A stretch of DNA of 64,000 bases, from positions 1,993,197-2,057,196 of the forward strand of contig OZ242292.1 of assembly GCA_965207705.1 (NCBI GenBank), written 5' to 3'. Origin of the DNA: JAAOII01 sp965207705 (GTDB lineage: Bacteria > Pseudomonadota > Gammaproteobacteria > CBDBNL01 > JAAOII01). The number at the start of each line of letters is the position of its first letter. Within the stretch, counting starts at the first letter, position 1. The position numbers and the translations under genes are program-made. The notes beneath the pieces were generated by a model. The model saw only the letters and a program-made list of their open reading frames with translations, ran no database searches and was not told the DNA's origin. This document shows positions 8,760 through 17,321 of the stretch, in pieces.

Positions 8760-8822
8760 TTGGTACACAAATTAAATTCACCTTTTGTTATAATAATTTG
8801 GTTTTTTGCAACCCTTAAGCAG

Positions 8823-8945
8823 AGACGGGCAATGATATATCATCATCATCCATAAATGCTATATATTTTCCTTACGCTTTATTCACTCCCCTATTTCGTG
8901 CCGAGGCAAGTCTCTGATTATTTTGTTTTAACAAAACAATACGCT
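8823..8945 (-). pseudogene. Truncated glycosyltransferase, exporter-linked copy 3
   Basis: The minus strand reads RIVLLKQNNQRLASARNRGVNKA, a stop, then GKYIAFMDDDDISLPVSA and a stop, ending at the same exporter junction as copies 1 and 2. At its 5' side it is cut within the KDKRI codons by the left end of the IS derivative at 8946, which shows the insertion target. Confidence 0.75.
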
Positions 8946-9585
8946 TGCATAGCCTCAGATACATATTGGACTCTGAGTTAGGAGTTATAAGTTCAGAAAA
9001 TAAGGATGGGCAGGATGGGAATAAGCCTGCAAGTGACAGTAAATTATCCAATGCCTCTACTTCAGCGGTCAAAGCAGTTGGTGTTTGTCAGAAGAGTGGT
9101 CTGCATTACATTGAGGTTAAATAATAATGAGAATTAAATATGGAGGCTATAAATTGCGCGGCTATTATAAAATGGCTGATTTAGCACTGAAATATTTGAA
9201 CATGACTAAACCAGCCAAAACTAAGCTAGACATACTTACCTTCTTCAATAAGCATGTCTTGTCAGCGACAAAAGATGCTTACAGCATAAGCCGCAGTTCC
9301 TTGTATCGCTGGAAACTATTATACCGTAATTATGGAATTAATGGTCTTGAAGAAAAAAGAACATGTCCTCACAACACAAGAAAACGCCACTGGGATTACC
9401 GGATAGTTGAAGAGTTTGTAAATTACAATACCCAAGACCTCATAAACCCTAAAATATTTAACCGCAAACTATCCGATTGGCTCTACTGGTATAACTGCGA
9501 AAGAGACCATCATTCTTTAGGATACAATACACCTATGGAATTCATGAAAAAAGATTTTGAGTCCCAAGTGATATGGGGCCATACA
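8946..9585 (+). mobile_element. Internally deleted IS (IS3/IS481-like), copy 2
   Basis: Second copy of the 640-bp unit at 1628-2267. The left end TGCATAGCCTCAG and the complement of the right end TGTATGGCCCCA make an imperfect terminal inverted repeat (11 of 15). It interrupts a glycosyltransferase pseudogene on its left. Both copies carry the identical core deletion, so the deleted form itself was duplicated or mobilised. Confidence 0.75.
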
Positions 9586-9606
9586 ACTTTTTTACTTATT
9601 AAATAA
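9127..9606 (+). pseudogene. Truncated transposase without DDE core, copy 2
   Basis: A 159-residue frame almost identical to the one at 1809-2300 (differences such as KHV for KHG, KLLY for KQLY, NRKL for NQKL). The helix-turn-helix part is fused to the WLYWYNCERDHHSLG tail with all catalytic acids missing. The last residues (TFLLIK) derive from flanking DNA, unlike those of copy 1, which marks the element boundary. Confidence 0.8.
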
Positions 9607-9689
9607 TTGAGTTATAATATTCAAATGGAACAAATTAGAATGGGTATGGTAGATAATGCGCAACCGTACAATTTAAAAAATATTACTAG
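9607..9689 (+). promoter_or_regulatory. Conserved leader with possible uORF
   Basis: TATAAT at 9613-9618 lies just before ATGGAACAAATTAGA (ATG at 9625). The ATG opens a 27-codon frame (MEQIRMGMVDNAQ...) that ends at 9708, overlapping the glycosyltransferase start at 9690 by 19 nt. The block is conserved before the copies at 10799, 11957 and 7897. It may be a promoter plus leader peptide, or only a shared promoter. Confidence 0.5.
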
Positions 9690-10670
9690 ATGTCTTTCAT
9701 GCCTTTAGTATCAGTGGTGATGCCAACCCATAATCGTGCTGATTTTGTAGGGCGGGCTATAGATTCAATCCTAAATCAAACATATAATGATTTTGAGTTC
9801 ATAATAGTTGATGATGGCAGCACTGATAGTACATCTGAAATTTTACAGAAATACGCTGCAAAAGATAAACGGATTATTTTGCTGAGACAGAATAATCTGG
9901 GTACTGCTGCAGCACGAAATACTGGAGTGGATAAAGCAACAGGAAAATACATAGCTTTTATGGATGATGATGATATATCATTACCTAATAGATTAGAAAA
10001 ACAAGTTTCTTTTTTGGAGAAATATCCTGATTATAGTGCATGCATCTGTAATACGAAACTAGTTGATCTGAACAGAAAACCTATTGATAGTGACCCAAAT
10101 CCATTTAAAGAATGGAATTATTTTTTATTAGAGAGTGCTCCCTATAAAAATACGCAATCCTTAGAGTACATATTAGGACCTATGGCTTGTCTAACCAAGA
10201 AAAGTTTCATTGCTTCTAATGGATATAGATTAGCGGAGCATCTTATAACTGTAGATTTAGATTTCACTCTTAGATTTTTACAAAAATACAAAGGTGCTTT
10301 TATAGGAGGAGAGTATTTGTATCTTTATACGGAAGCAAGTAAAAATTTAGCAACTAAAAATCATGTGGAATTTTTAAAAAGACATATTGCTTGTTATATA
10401 AGTGCATGGTTTCGTAATGCTAACATGCCTGATCCTGTTGAAGAGAATTTAGAATTAGATGAAATTATTTCATTAATTACTGAACTTCCTGAGTCAGATC
10501 GTTATGTGATATATGAAAGCTTGGACAATATGCTACCGTATATAATGAAAATAAAAAACATATCAAAAAGAAAAGCAAAAAAATATATATCTATGATTAC
10601 TCGTGTAAAAAAAGCTGCGCATTCTGTGGGATACTTTTGGTTAAAATTTAAGTATCCTGGATTATTGTAA
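9690..10670 (+). CDS. Family-2 glycosyltransferase
   Basis: A 326-residue GT-A transferase for a surface glycan. It has the N-terminal strand VSVVMPTHNR (7-16), VDDGSTD (40-46), AARNTGVDKA, the metal site MDDDDIS near 91-97, and a VDLDFTLRF segment where paralogues have EDLDFTLRF, so the presumed catalytic ED has become VD. That change may affect activity. It is the first of a same-strand tandem pair with 10799-11782, and both are preceded by the conserved leader. A 95-bp block near the 3' end (10425-10519) is identical to the partner. Sugar specificity is unknown. Confidence 0.87.
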   Translation: MSFMPLVSVVMPTHNRADFVGRAIDSILNQTYNDFEFIIVDDGSTDSTSEILQKYAAKDKRIILLRQNNLGTAAARNTGVDKATGKYIAFMDDDDISLPNRLEKQVSFLEKYPDYSACICNTKLVDLNRKPIDSDPNPFKEWNYFLLESAPYKNTQSLEYILGPMACLTKKSFIASNGYRLAEHLITVDLDFTLRFLQKYKGAFIGGEYLYLYTEASKNLATKNHVEFLKRHIACYISAWFRNANMPDPVEENLELDEIISLITELPESDRYVIYESLDNMLPYIMKIKNISKRKAKKYISMITRVKKAAHSVGYFWLKFKYPGLL

Positions 10671-10703
10671 TCTTATAAACAGATTATATTTTGAAAGATA
10701 GAT

Positions 10704-10798
10704 AATTAAATTATAATATTCCAATGAAAAAATTAGAGTGGGTCGTAACTTCCGATGTGCGGTCATGTAGTTAAAAAAAGTATTACCATGTATATTCT
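10704..10798 (+). promoter_or_regulatory. Conserved leader with possible uORF
   Basis: TTATAATATTCC (TATAAT near 10712-10717) precedes ATGAAAAAATTAGAG, whose ATG at 10724 opens a 16-codon frame ending at 10774, 24 nt before the glycosyltransferase. It aligns with the leaders at 9607 and 11873, but the short peptide diverges after five residues. Confidence 0.5.
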
Positions 10799-11782
10799 AT
10801 GCCTTTAGTGTCAGTAGTAATGCCGTCCTATAATCGCTCAAATTTTATAGGGAGTGCTATAGATTCAATTCTCAATCAAACATATAATAATTTTGAGTTC
10901 ATAATAGTTGATGATGGTAGTACTGATAGTACATCTAAAGTTTTACAAAAATATGCTGCCAAAGATAAACGGATTATTTTGTTGAGACAGAATAATCAGG
11001 GGGCTGCTGCGGCACGAAATAATGGAGTGGATAAAGCCCAAGGAAAATATATAGCTTTTATGGATGATGATGATATATCATTACCTAATAGATTAGAAAA
11101 ACAAGTTACTTTTTTAGAGAAATATCCTGATTATAGTGCTTGTATATGTGAGGTAAAATTGATTGATCTGAATGGAAAACCTATTGATAATCGCCCAAAT
11201 ATATTTTGCGAATGGGAGTATTATTCATTAGAACGGGAACCCTATAAGAATAAACAGTCTGTCGGATGTGGATTAGGGGCTATGACTTGTCTAACTAAGA
11301 AAAGTTTTATTGATTGTAATGGATATAGATTAGCGGAACATCTTATTATTGAAGATTTAGATCTTACTCTCAGGTTTCTACGGAAATACAAAGGCGCTTG
11401 TATAGGAGGAGAGTATTTGTATCTTTATACAGATCCGATAAAGAATTTTGGTAATAATAAATCTACTAAAAATTGTGAGGATCTTTTAAAAAGATTTATT
11501 GCTTGTTATATAAGCGCATGGTTTTGCAACGCTAATATGCCTGATCCTGTTGAAGAGAATTTAGAATTAGATGAAATTATTTCATTAATTACTGAACTTC
11601 CTGAGTCAGATCGTTATGTGATATATGAAAGTATTAACTACATGCTACCGAATATAATGAAAGCAAAAAATATATCAGAAAAAAAAGCAAAAATATATAT
11701 ATCTATGGTTACTCGTGTAAAACAAGCGGCACATCCAGTGGGATACTTCTGGTTAAGATTTAAGAACTCTGGATTATTTTAA
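10799..11782 (+). CDS. Family-2 glycosyltransferase
   Basis: A 327-residue paralogue of the preceding gene. Motifs are VSVVMPSYNR near 4-13, VDDGSTD, AARNNGVDKA, MDDDDIS, CGLGAMTCLTKKSF, and IIEDLDLTLRFLRKY with the ED pair intact. It seems a complete enzyme and may act in sequence with its neighbour in building a surface oligosaccharide. The N-terminal half and a 95-bp block near the 3' end are the parts most alike between the two; the middle (acceptor side) has diverged. No membrane segments are visible. Confidence 0.88.
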   Translation: MPLVSVVMPSYNRSNFIGSAIDSILNQTYNNFEFIIVDDGSTDSTSKVLQKYAAKDKRIILLRQNNQGAAAARNNGVDKAQGKYIAFMDDDDISLPNRLEKQVTFLEKYPDYSACICEVKLIDLNGKPIDNRPNIFCEWEYYSLEREPYKNKQSVGCGLGAMTCLTKKSFIDCNGYRLAEHLIIEDLDLTLRFLRKYKGACIGGEYLYLYTDPIKNFGNNKSTKNCEDLLKRFIACYISAWFCNANMPDPVEENLELDEIISLITELPESDRYVIYESINYMLPNIMKAKNISEKKAKIYISMVTRVKQAAHPVGYFWLRFKNSGLF

Positions 11783-11872
11783 TCTTATTTCCGAGGATGC
11801 CCCCCATCCATTGATTAGTGAACTATTTAACTGATGAAATTTAAATAATAGAAGTTATATTATTTAACCTAT

Positions 11873-11956
11873 TGTATTACAATTCTTAAATGAAACAAAT
11901 TAGAGAGGACATATCATCCAAAATAATTTGTGGTTGTAAGATTAAAAAATATATAG
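11873..11956 (+). promoter_or_regulatory. Conserved leader before a glycosyltransferase pseudogene
   Basis: TTACAATTCTTAA followed by ATGAAACAAATTAGAGAGG (ATG 11890) aligns with the other leaders. The TATAAT-like box has drifted to TACAAT. The leader frame reads MKQIREDISSKII and runs into the pseudogene. Confidence 0.45.
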
Positions 11957-12265
11957 ATGTCTTTAATGCCTTTAGTATCAGTAGTGATGTCTACCTATAA
12001 TTGAGCTGATGTTGTAGGACGTGCTATAGATTCAATTATTAGACAAACATAGAATAATCTTGAGTTAGTCATAGTTGATGATGGTTGTACTGATAACACC
12101 TCTAATATTTTAGAAAAATACATGACCAAAGACAAATGAATTATTTTATTAAAACAAAATAATCAGGGACTTGCCGCAGCTCACAATAGCGGAGCGGGTA
12201 AAGTATAAGGAAAGTTTATAGCATTTATGGACGATGATGATATATCATTGTCCATCTCTGCTTAA
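11957..12265 (+). pseudogene. Truncated glycosyltransferase, exporter-linked copy 2
   Basis: From the ATG at 11957 the frame reads MSLMPLVSVVMSTYN, stop, ADVVGRAIDS, stop, VDDGCTD, DK, stop, IILLKQNNQGLAAAHN, stop, and FMDDDDISLSISA with a final stop. Four internal stops make it non-functional. It ends at the same exporter-flank junction as the fragments at 4322 and 8823. Confidence 0.85.
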
Positions 12266-12319
12266 GGGTTGCAAAAACCAGGTTATTATAATAAAAGGTG
12301 AATTTAATTTGTGCACCAA

Positions 12320-14170
12320 TCATTTTCTAAACTGATAAGAACAAAGGTCTGCATATCTTGCCTTGTTAGCTAGAAGTTCCTGGTGGGTGCCTTCTTCGGC
12401 AATTTTTCCGTGACTCAATAGAATAATTCTATCCATTTGTGTTATGGTGGAGAGGCGGTGAGCAATAGCCAGAACTGTCCGTCCTTCCATCATAGTATCA
12501 ATATTCTTTCTAATTTTATACTCGGCTTCCACATCTAAAGCTGAAGTTGCCTCGTCTAATATTAGTATCTTTGTGTTCTTTAGAAGAGCCCTTGCTAAGG
12601 ATATTCTCTGTTGTTGCCCGCCAGAAAGTCGCACTCCTTTATCACCTAACTTTGTGTTCAATCCCTTAGGCATTTCTTCAATAAAGTCCCACGCATGCGC
12701 GCTGGTCAGAACTTCCTTAATTCTGTCATCATCAACTGCTTCATCTAATCCGTACAGCAAATTATAACGTAGAGTATGGTTAAACAGAAATATACCTTGG
12801 CTCACATAACCTATATTTGCTCTTAGCGAGGATAATTTAATATCACTAGTTTTAATTCCATCAAGACAGACGCTGCCTTGTTGCGCGGTATAGAGGCGTA
12901 ATATCAAGTTTATGATGGTGCTCTTGCCAGAACCTGAGACACCTACCAGTGCTGTTTTCTTACCAGCTTCAATAGTTAGGTTAAGCCCGCTAAGTACTGG
13001 TTTTTCCTCTTCATAAGCGAAGTGCACATCGCGCAATTCTATCTTGCCTTTCACCTCATCTTTTTTAAGCACAATAGTTCCTTTATCTTCCTCATAAGAT
13101 ATAGATAAGTGGTCTAAGTAATCAATGGCGGCAATTTCTCCCGCCTGTAGGGCGGCTTGGACGCCAGTTAGTGAGCGAATGGGCCTTGCAACAAAAATAA
13201 CGGCGGTTAGGTAAGCAAGAAATTCTCCAGTCGTAGCAAAGGAGTGTCCGCTGGAGTTCAGGCCTATCCATACAATAAAACCAAAGGGGAGTGACAATAA
13301 AATTTGTAGTAGTGGCATGGTAATGGAACCTACTAAAGCTGCTTTCATAGATTCTTTTTTGCGGAAAGAGCTAAAAGAACGATATCTTTCAGTTTCATAT
13401 TTTTCTGCAGCTAAAACACGTACTAAAGGCAAAGATGAGAAAACATCCGCTACGGTTTTAGACATAAGTTCTGACCCTTTTTGTAATCGCTTGCTCAGTA
13501 CTTTCAGGCGGCGGCGCGCAATCTCTGCAAGTATCATTGCAAAAGGCATGACGGCTAATATTATTAAGGTTAAATACCAATTCAAGTAAAATAGATACAC
13601 TAATAATACTATTAATGTAAGACCTTGTTGTAAGATGCTAACTAACCCACCTCTAATGGCTTCAGAAATGGCTCCAACATTGTAAGACATCTTAGACATA
13701 AGTACTCCTACCGAACTCTGTGAATAAAAAGCTAATGGCAAACGGATAATATGACGATACATTCTATTAGTCAGGCGATGTCCAACTATATTGGACAGAT
13801 AAGCGGAAACCATGCCGCTAAAACTACTGATTAGAGCTCTGATTATCGTTAACCCTATAACTGCAAGAGGGGCATATATTTTCCAATTAGAATCTGGGTT
13901 TGTGAAAGCATCATCTATGTTTTCTATCACCATGGCAAACCCCATATTGGTAATAGCAGTTATCCCTGAAGTTATAAAAAGAACTATAAATAAAAGGAGC
14001 TCTTTTTTAACATAAGAGGCAATGGTTATTAAGCCATGATATGGGAATTTGCGCTGAGGCAACTTGTCCCTATTACTAAATTGTGCCCATTCTTTATCGT
14101 CTAGTTTTCTATCCAGGGTAGAGCGGAATGATTTCCACTCTTTGGCATGGTCGTCTATTCTATGCGCCAT
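12320..14170 (-). CDS. ABC exporter, MsbA-like (copy 2)
   Basis: A 616-residue half-transporter, same length and layout as the gene at 2416-4266: exporter membrane domain (about 50-330), Walker A GVSGSGKST, LSGGQQQR signature, Walker B ILILDEATS and AHRLST H-loop all intact. About 25 differences fall in the first 135 residues, none that I see between about 204 and 335, and a few in the ATPase part (for example VARPIRS, YTAQQGSVCL). It could pair with copy 1 as a heterodimer or be a redundant homodimer. The substrate is probably lipid or glycolipid, by context only. Positions 14171-14342 hold its leader and the promoter region of the next gene. Confidence 0.9.
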   Translation of the reverse strand: MAHRIDDHAKEWKSFRSTLDRKLDDKEWAQFSNRDKLPQRKFPYHGLITIASYVKKELLLFIVLFITSGITAITNMGFAMVIENIDDAFTNPDSNWKIYAPLAVIGLTIIRALISSFSGMVSAYLSNIVGHRLTNRMYRHIIRLPLAFYSQSSVGVLMSKMSYNVGAISEAIRGGLVSILQQGLTLIVLLVYLFYLNWYLTLIILAVMPFAMILAEIARRRLKVLSKRLQKGSELMSKTVADVFSSLPLVRVLAAEKYETERYRSFSSFRKKESMKAALVGSITMPLLQILLSLPFGFIVWIGLNSSGHSFATTGEFLAYLTAVIFVARPIRSLTGVQAALQAGEIAAIDYLDHLSISYEEDKGTIVLKKDEVKGKIELRDVHFAYEEEKPVLSGLNLTIEAGKKTALVGVSGSGKSTIINLILRLYTAQQGSVCLDGIKTSDIKLSSLRANIGYVSQGIFLFNHTLRYNLLYGLDEAVDDDRIKEVLTSAHAWDFIEEMPKGLNTKLGDKGVRLSGGQQQRISLARALLKNTKILILDEATSALDVEAEYKIRKNIDTMMEGRTVLAIAHRLSTITQMDRIILLSHGKIAEEGTHQELLANKARYADLCSYQFRK

Positions 14171-14342
14171 ATATTTTGTGCCAAGTATTTATTTGGGTGT
14201 TTGTAACCTTGTAGTGAGTTGCTTTTAGTGGCAACAAATAAGTTTGTAACATAATGATTAATTATACACGCTAATAATGATATACTAAGGTGAGTAAATT
14301 AAATCTAGATAATATATATACAGACACACACGTTGAATACAG

Positions 14343-15407
14343 ATGAAATACAGAAACTTAGGAAATACGAATCTTCAAGTAAGTGAGATATGCCTTGGCA
14401 CCATGACTTGGGGCGAACAAAACACCAAAGAAGAAGCATTTACCCAGATGGATTATGCTTTTGAAGAGGGAGTAAATTTTCTTGATACTGCGGAGATTTA
14501 CCCGGTTCCAATTAATGCGAAGAAGTGGGGCACGACTGACAGATACGTTGGTGAGTGGATGCAACAAAGGGGAAATCGCGCTAAGGTTATTTTAGCTAGC
14601 AAGGTTGCTGGCCGTAGTGGGATGGGTTTTTTGCGCGCTGATGCGCAACAACTTGAAAATAAAAAGGAAAGTAGATTATCGCGTGAACAAATACTTTATT
14701 CTTGTGATGAATCATTGAAGCGATTACAAACGGACTATATTGATATCTTTCAATTGCATTGGCCAGAACGTAGCAGTAATTTTTTTGGCAAGCTTAACTA
14801 TGAACATGTTGAAGACGATAGTGGAGTATCTTTAGAGGAGAGTTTATCTGCAATGGATGAGTTGGTGAAAAGCGGCAAGGTGCGTTATGTAGGGCTTTCC
14901 AATGAAACAGCATGGGGTGCTATGAAGTATATGGAAATAGCAAAATCAAAAGAATTAGCTAGACCTGTGAGCATCCAGAATCCTTATAATTTATTATGCT
15001 TGCATTATGAAGTTGGCTTAGCTGAGGTTTCTATGCGTGAAGAATGCGGCTTACTTGCCTACTCGCCATTGGCGTTTGGAGCTCTGTCTGGTAAGTACTT
15101 AGATGGAAAACGTCCCACAGGAGCACGTATAACTCTTTGGAGTAAAGAGTTTCCTCGCTATTTCACTGCAGCAGGAATAAAAGCTACTGAGGAATATGTA
15201 AATCTTGCCGGTGCCAATGATATTGACCCTTCACAGATGGCTATTGCTTATTTGTTAACCAAACCTTTTGTAACTTCTATTATCATCGGAGCTACAACTA
15301 TGGAGCAGCTGAAAATCAACGTAGCATCGATTGACTTGGAATTATCTTCAGATGTATTAGAGGATATAGAAAAACTAATAGTTAAGTATTCCAACCCATG
15401 CCCTTAA
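14343..15407 (+). CDS. tas: Aldo/keto reductase, Tas-like
   Basis: A 354-residue NADPH-dependent aldo/keto reductase, a soluble TIM barrel. It follows E. coli Tas closely: LGTMTWGEQNTKEEA, FLDTAEIYPVP (catalytic Asp and Tyr), ILASKV (Lys), FQLHWPERSSNFFGKL (His), YVGLSNETAWG, IQNPYNLL and IIGATTMEQLK near the C-terminus for cofactor binding. Its physiological substrate is unknown in the family. It marks the return to core genome after the glycan region and stands alone, 56 nt before the methyltransferase gene. Confidence 0.9.
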   Translation: MKYRNLGNTNLQVSEICLGTMTWGEQNTKEEAFTQMDYAFEEGVNFLDTAEIYPVPINAKKWGTTDRYVGEWMQQRGNRAKVILASKVAGRSGMGFLRADAQQLENKKESRLSREQILYSCDESLKRLQTDYIDIFQLHWPERSSNFFGKLNYEHVEDDSGVSLEESLSAMDELVKSGKVRYVGLSNETAWGAMKYMEIAKSKELARPVSIQNPYNLLCLHYEVGLAEVSMREECGLLAYSPLAFGALSGKYLDGKRPTGARITLWSKEFPRYFTAAGIKATEEYVNLAGANDIDPSQMAIAYLLTKPFVTSIIIGATTMEQLKINVASIDLELSSDVLEDIEKLIVKYSNPCP

Positions 15408-15462
15408 TAATTGTTGGATAAACCCTTGTTGAATAATAGGTTGAATAAAAAATTAGAACACT

Positions 15463-16122
15463 ATGCTAACTAAGAATATATCAATCAATGATGAAATGCG
15501 TATTTATTTATTGCGTTATGGGGGAATTGATACTAAAGAACTTGCAGAATTGCGTGAATTGGCTGCGCAGCACCCATTACAGGAGATGCAAACCACTGCC
15601 GAACAAGGGCAGTTGATGTTTTTTCTTGCTAGTCATATTCGTGCTAAAAAGGCGCTAGAACTAGGGGTATTTTTGGGTTATGGTACTCTGGCAATTGCCC
15701 TTGCCTTGCCTGATAATGGCAAGGTAATTGCTTGCGATATAAGCGATGATAATGTAAACAAAGCATTGCCCTATTGGAAGAAAGCTGGGGTTATGCATAA
15801 GATTGATGTGCGTATCGGCACGGCTTTGACAACGCTTAACGCTTTACAAGAAGATGGTGTAACAGATATTGATTTTGTATTCATTGATGCAGATAAATCA
15901 AACTATATGTCCTATTATGATACTATTATCCCTATGCTTAGCCCCGGTGGTTTGATGGTGCTTGATAATACTTTATGGCATGGCGAGGTGGCTGATGATA
16001 GCATAGATAACCCTCAAGTAGAGAACTTTAGAAAGTTGAATGAGTATATCGCCCAAGACGAGCGAGTTAATATTTGCTTGTTGCCTTTGGCAGACGGGAT
16101 GACCCTGGTAAGCAAAAAATAA
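15463..16122 (+). CDS. SAM-dependent O-methyltransferase
   Basis: A 219-residue class I methyltransferase of the catechol/caffeoyl-CoA O-methyltransferase family (Methyltransf_3), cytosolic and metal dependent. SAM motif I is KALELGVFLGYGTLAIA near 66-82, DFVFIDADKSNY near 143-154 supplies the metal-binding Asp, and VLDNTLWHGEV near 172-182 is the second metal site. The length is normal. It may be co-transcribed with the aminotransferase 21 nt downstream. The substrate is unknown. Confidence 0.88.
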   Translation: MLTKNISINDEMRIYLLRYGGIDTKELAELRELAAQHPLQEMQTTAEQGQLMFFLASHIRAKKALELGVFLGYGTLAIALALPDNGKVIACDISDDNVNKALPYWKKAGVMHKIDVRIGTALTTLNALQEDGVTDIDFVFIDADKSNYMSYYDTIIPMLSPGGLMVLDNTLWHGEVADDSIDNPQVENFRKLNEYIAQDERVNICLLPLADGMTLVSKK

Positions 16123-16142
16123 TAAGAATCAAATGAAAATTA

Positions 16143-17318
16143 ATGGATAATAATTCATTTTTCATTCCTAATTATGGTGATAGGGGTATTTGTTTCACGC
16201 ACGGGCAGGGCGTGTATTTACAAGATACTCAAGGGCGAGCCTATTTGGACTTTGGTAGTGGAGTTGCAGTTAATAGCTTAGGATATAGTCATCCTATTTT
16301 AGTGGATACATTAAAAGAGCAAGCAGATAAGCTATGGCACTCAAGTAATCTTTGGCATAATGAAGCGGCAATTCTATTGGCAGCAGAGTTAACTAAGAGG
16401 GCGGGCTTTGACAAGATTTTTTTATGTAATTCGGGTTTGGAAGCCAATGAGGCAGCATTGAAATTGGCGCGTAAATATGGTAATAAGGAGAATCTTAATA
16501 AGAATAAAATTGTATGCTTTAGCAATGCTTTCCACGGCAGGTCATTATTCACTGTTGCTGTCAGCGGCAAAACAGCACATAGAGAGCCCTTTAAGCCACT
16601 TCCTGAAGGGATTATTCGCTGTCCTTTTAATGACTGTGCGGAATTGGAAGCGACTATGGATGACAGTGTTTGCGCTATCATACTGGAACCAATTCAAGGC
16701 GAGGGGGGAGTCATTCCAGCGACAAAAGATTTTTTGCGCAAAGCACGAGAATTGTGTGATAAGCATAAGGCGCTTTTGATATTTGATGAAATTCAGTGCG
16801 GTATGGGAAGAACAGGACAACTTTTTGCCTTCATGGATTATGCTGTTGTTCCTGATCTTATGACTTGTGCCAAGGGACTGGGAGGCGGTTTTCCAGTAGG
16901 CGCTTTGCTGGCAAAAAAGGGATGTGCGGATTACTTAACGAGTGGTTCCCACGGTAATACCTTTGGTGGCAATGCTTTGGCTGCCGCAGTTGCTCATCAA
17001 GTACTAATGTTAATAGATAAACCAGAACTACTAAAATCTGTACGAGAGCATGGCGAATATATTTGCCAGTCATTAAAGCTAATAAATGAAAAGTATAATT
17101 GTTTTAGTAGTATAAGAGGGAAGGGTCTACTATGGGGATGTTCACTTAATAGTGGCTATTCAGCTAACGATGTCAAAGCTCGTTGCCTTGAGAAGGGTCT
17201 ATTGGTATTATTAGCTGGAGATGGCGATATTTTACGTTTAGCCCCTCCTTTAATAATTGATAAAAAGTCCTTGCGTGCCGGCATTCTTATGTTGCAGGAG
17301 GTATTCGCTCAGTTTTAG
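16143..17318 (+). CDS. argD: Acetylornithine aminotransferase
   Basis: A 391-residue class III PLP enzyme that converts N-acetylglutamate semialdehyde to N-acetylornithine, the fourth step of arginine synthesis. Seen: YLDFGSGVAVNSLGYSHP at the N-terminus, NSGLEANEAALKLARK for phosphate binding, FHGRSL, EPIQGEGG, FDEIQCGMGRTG (PLP Asp) and CAKGLGGGFPVGA (Schiff-base Lys). The length is typical for ArgD. argA and argH occur elsewhere in the window, which supports this assignment, although a related omega-aminotransferase cannot be fully excluded. The metallopeptidase gene begins 3 nt after the stop. Confidence 0.88.
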   Translation: MDNNSFFIPNYGDRGICFTHGQGVYLQDTQGRAYLDFGSGVAVNSLGYSHPILVDTLKEQADKLWHSSNLWHNEAAILLAAELTKRAGFDKIFLCNSGLEANEAALKLARKYGNKENLNKNKIVCFSNAFHGRSLFTVAVSGKTAHREPFKPLPEGIIRCPFNDCAELEATMDDSVCAIILEPIQGEGGVIPATKDFLRKARELCDKHKALLIFDEIQCGMGRTGQLFAFMDYAVVPDLMTCAKGLGGGFPVGALLAKKGCADYLTSGSHGNTFGGNALAAAVAHQVLMLIDKPELLKSVREHGEYICQSLKLINEKYNCFSSIRGKGLLWGCSLNSGYSANDVKARCLEKGLLVLLAGDGDILRLAPPLIIDKKSLRAGILMLQEVFAQF

Positions 17319-17321
17319 TGT

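Larger units (their letters stand above)
11880..14288. repeat. Long inverted repeat, right arm
   Basis: The reverse complement matches 2273 to about 4700: exporter leader, complete exporter, 3' flank and the convergent truncated glycosyltransferase with its leader. The complement of the outer end (TTAGTATATCATTATTA) matches the left arm next to the IS derivative, but no IS copy is present on this side. Confidence 0.75.

Noticed and set aside
8872..9072. Minus-strand frame spanning a glycosyltransferase scrap and the IS left end
   Set aside because: It is a chance fusion of the pseudogene with non-coding IS sequence; the N-terminal part matches nothing recognisable.
12573..14015. Several plus-strand open frames inside the second exporter
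   Set aside because: They are antisense frames over a conserved ABC transporter; equivalent frames occur over the first copy because the DNA is the same.
14171..14342. Possible riboswitch or RNA upstream of the Tas-like gene
   Set aside because: The sequence is explained by the exporter leader repeat, and no conserved RNA fold is visible.
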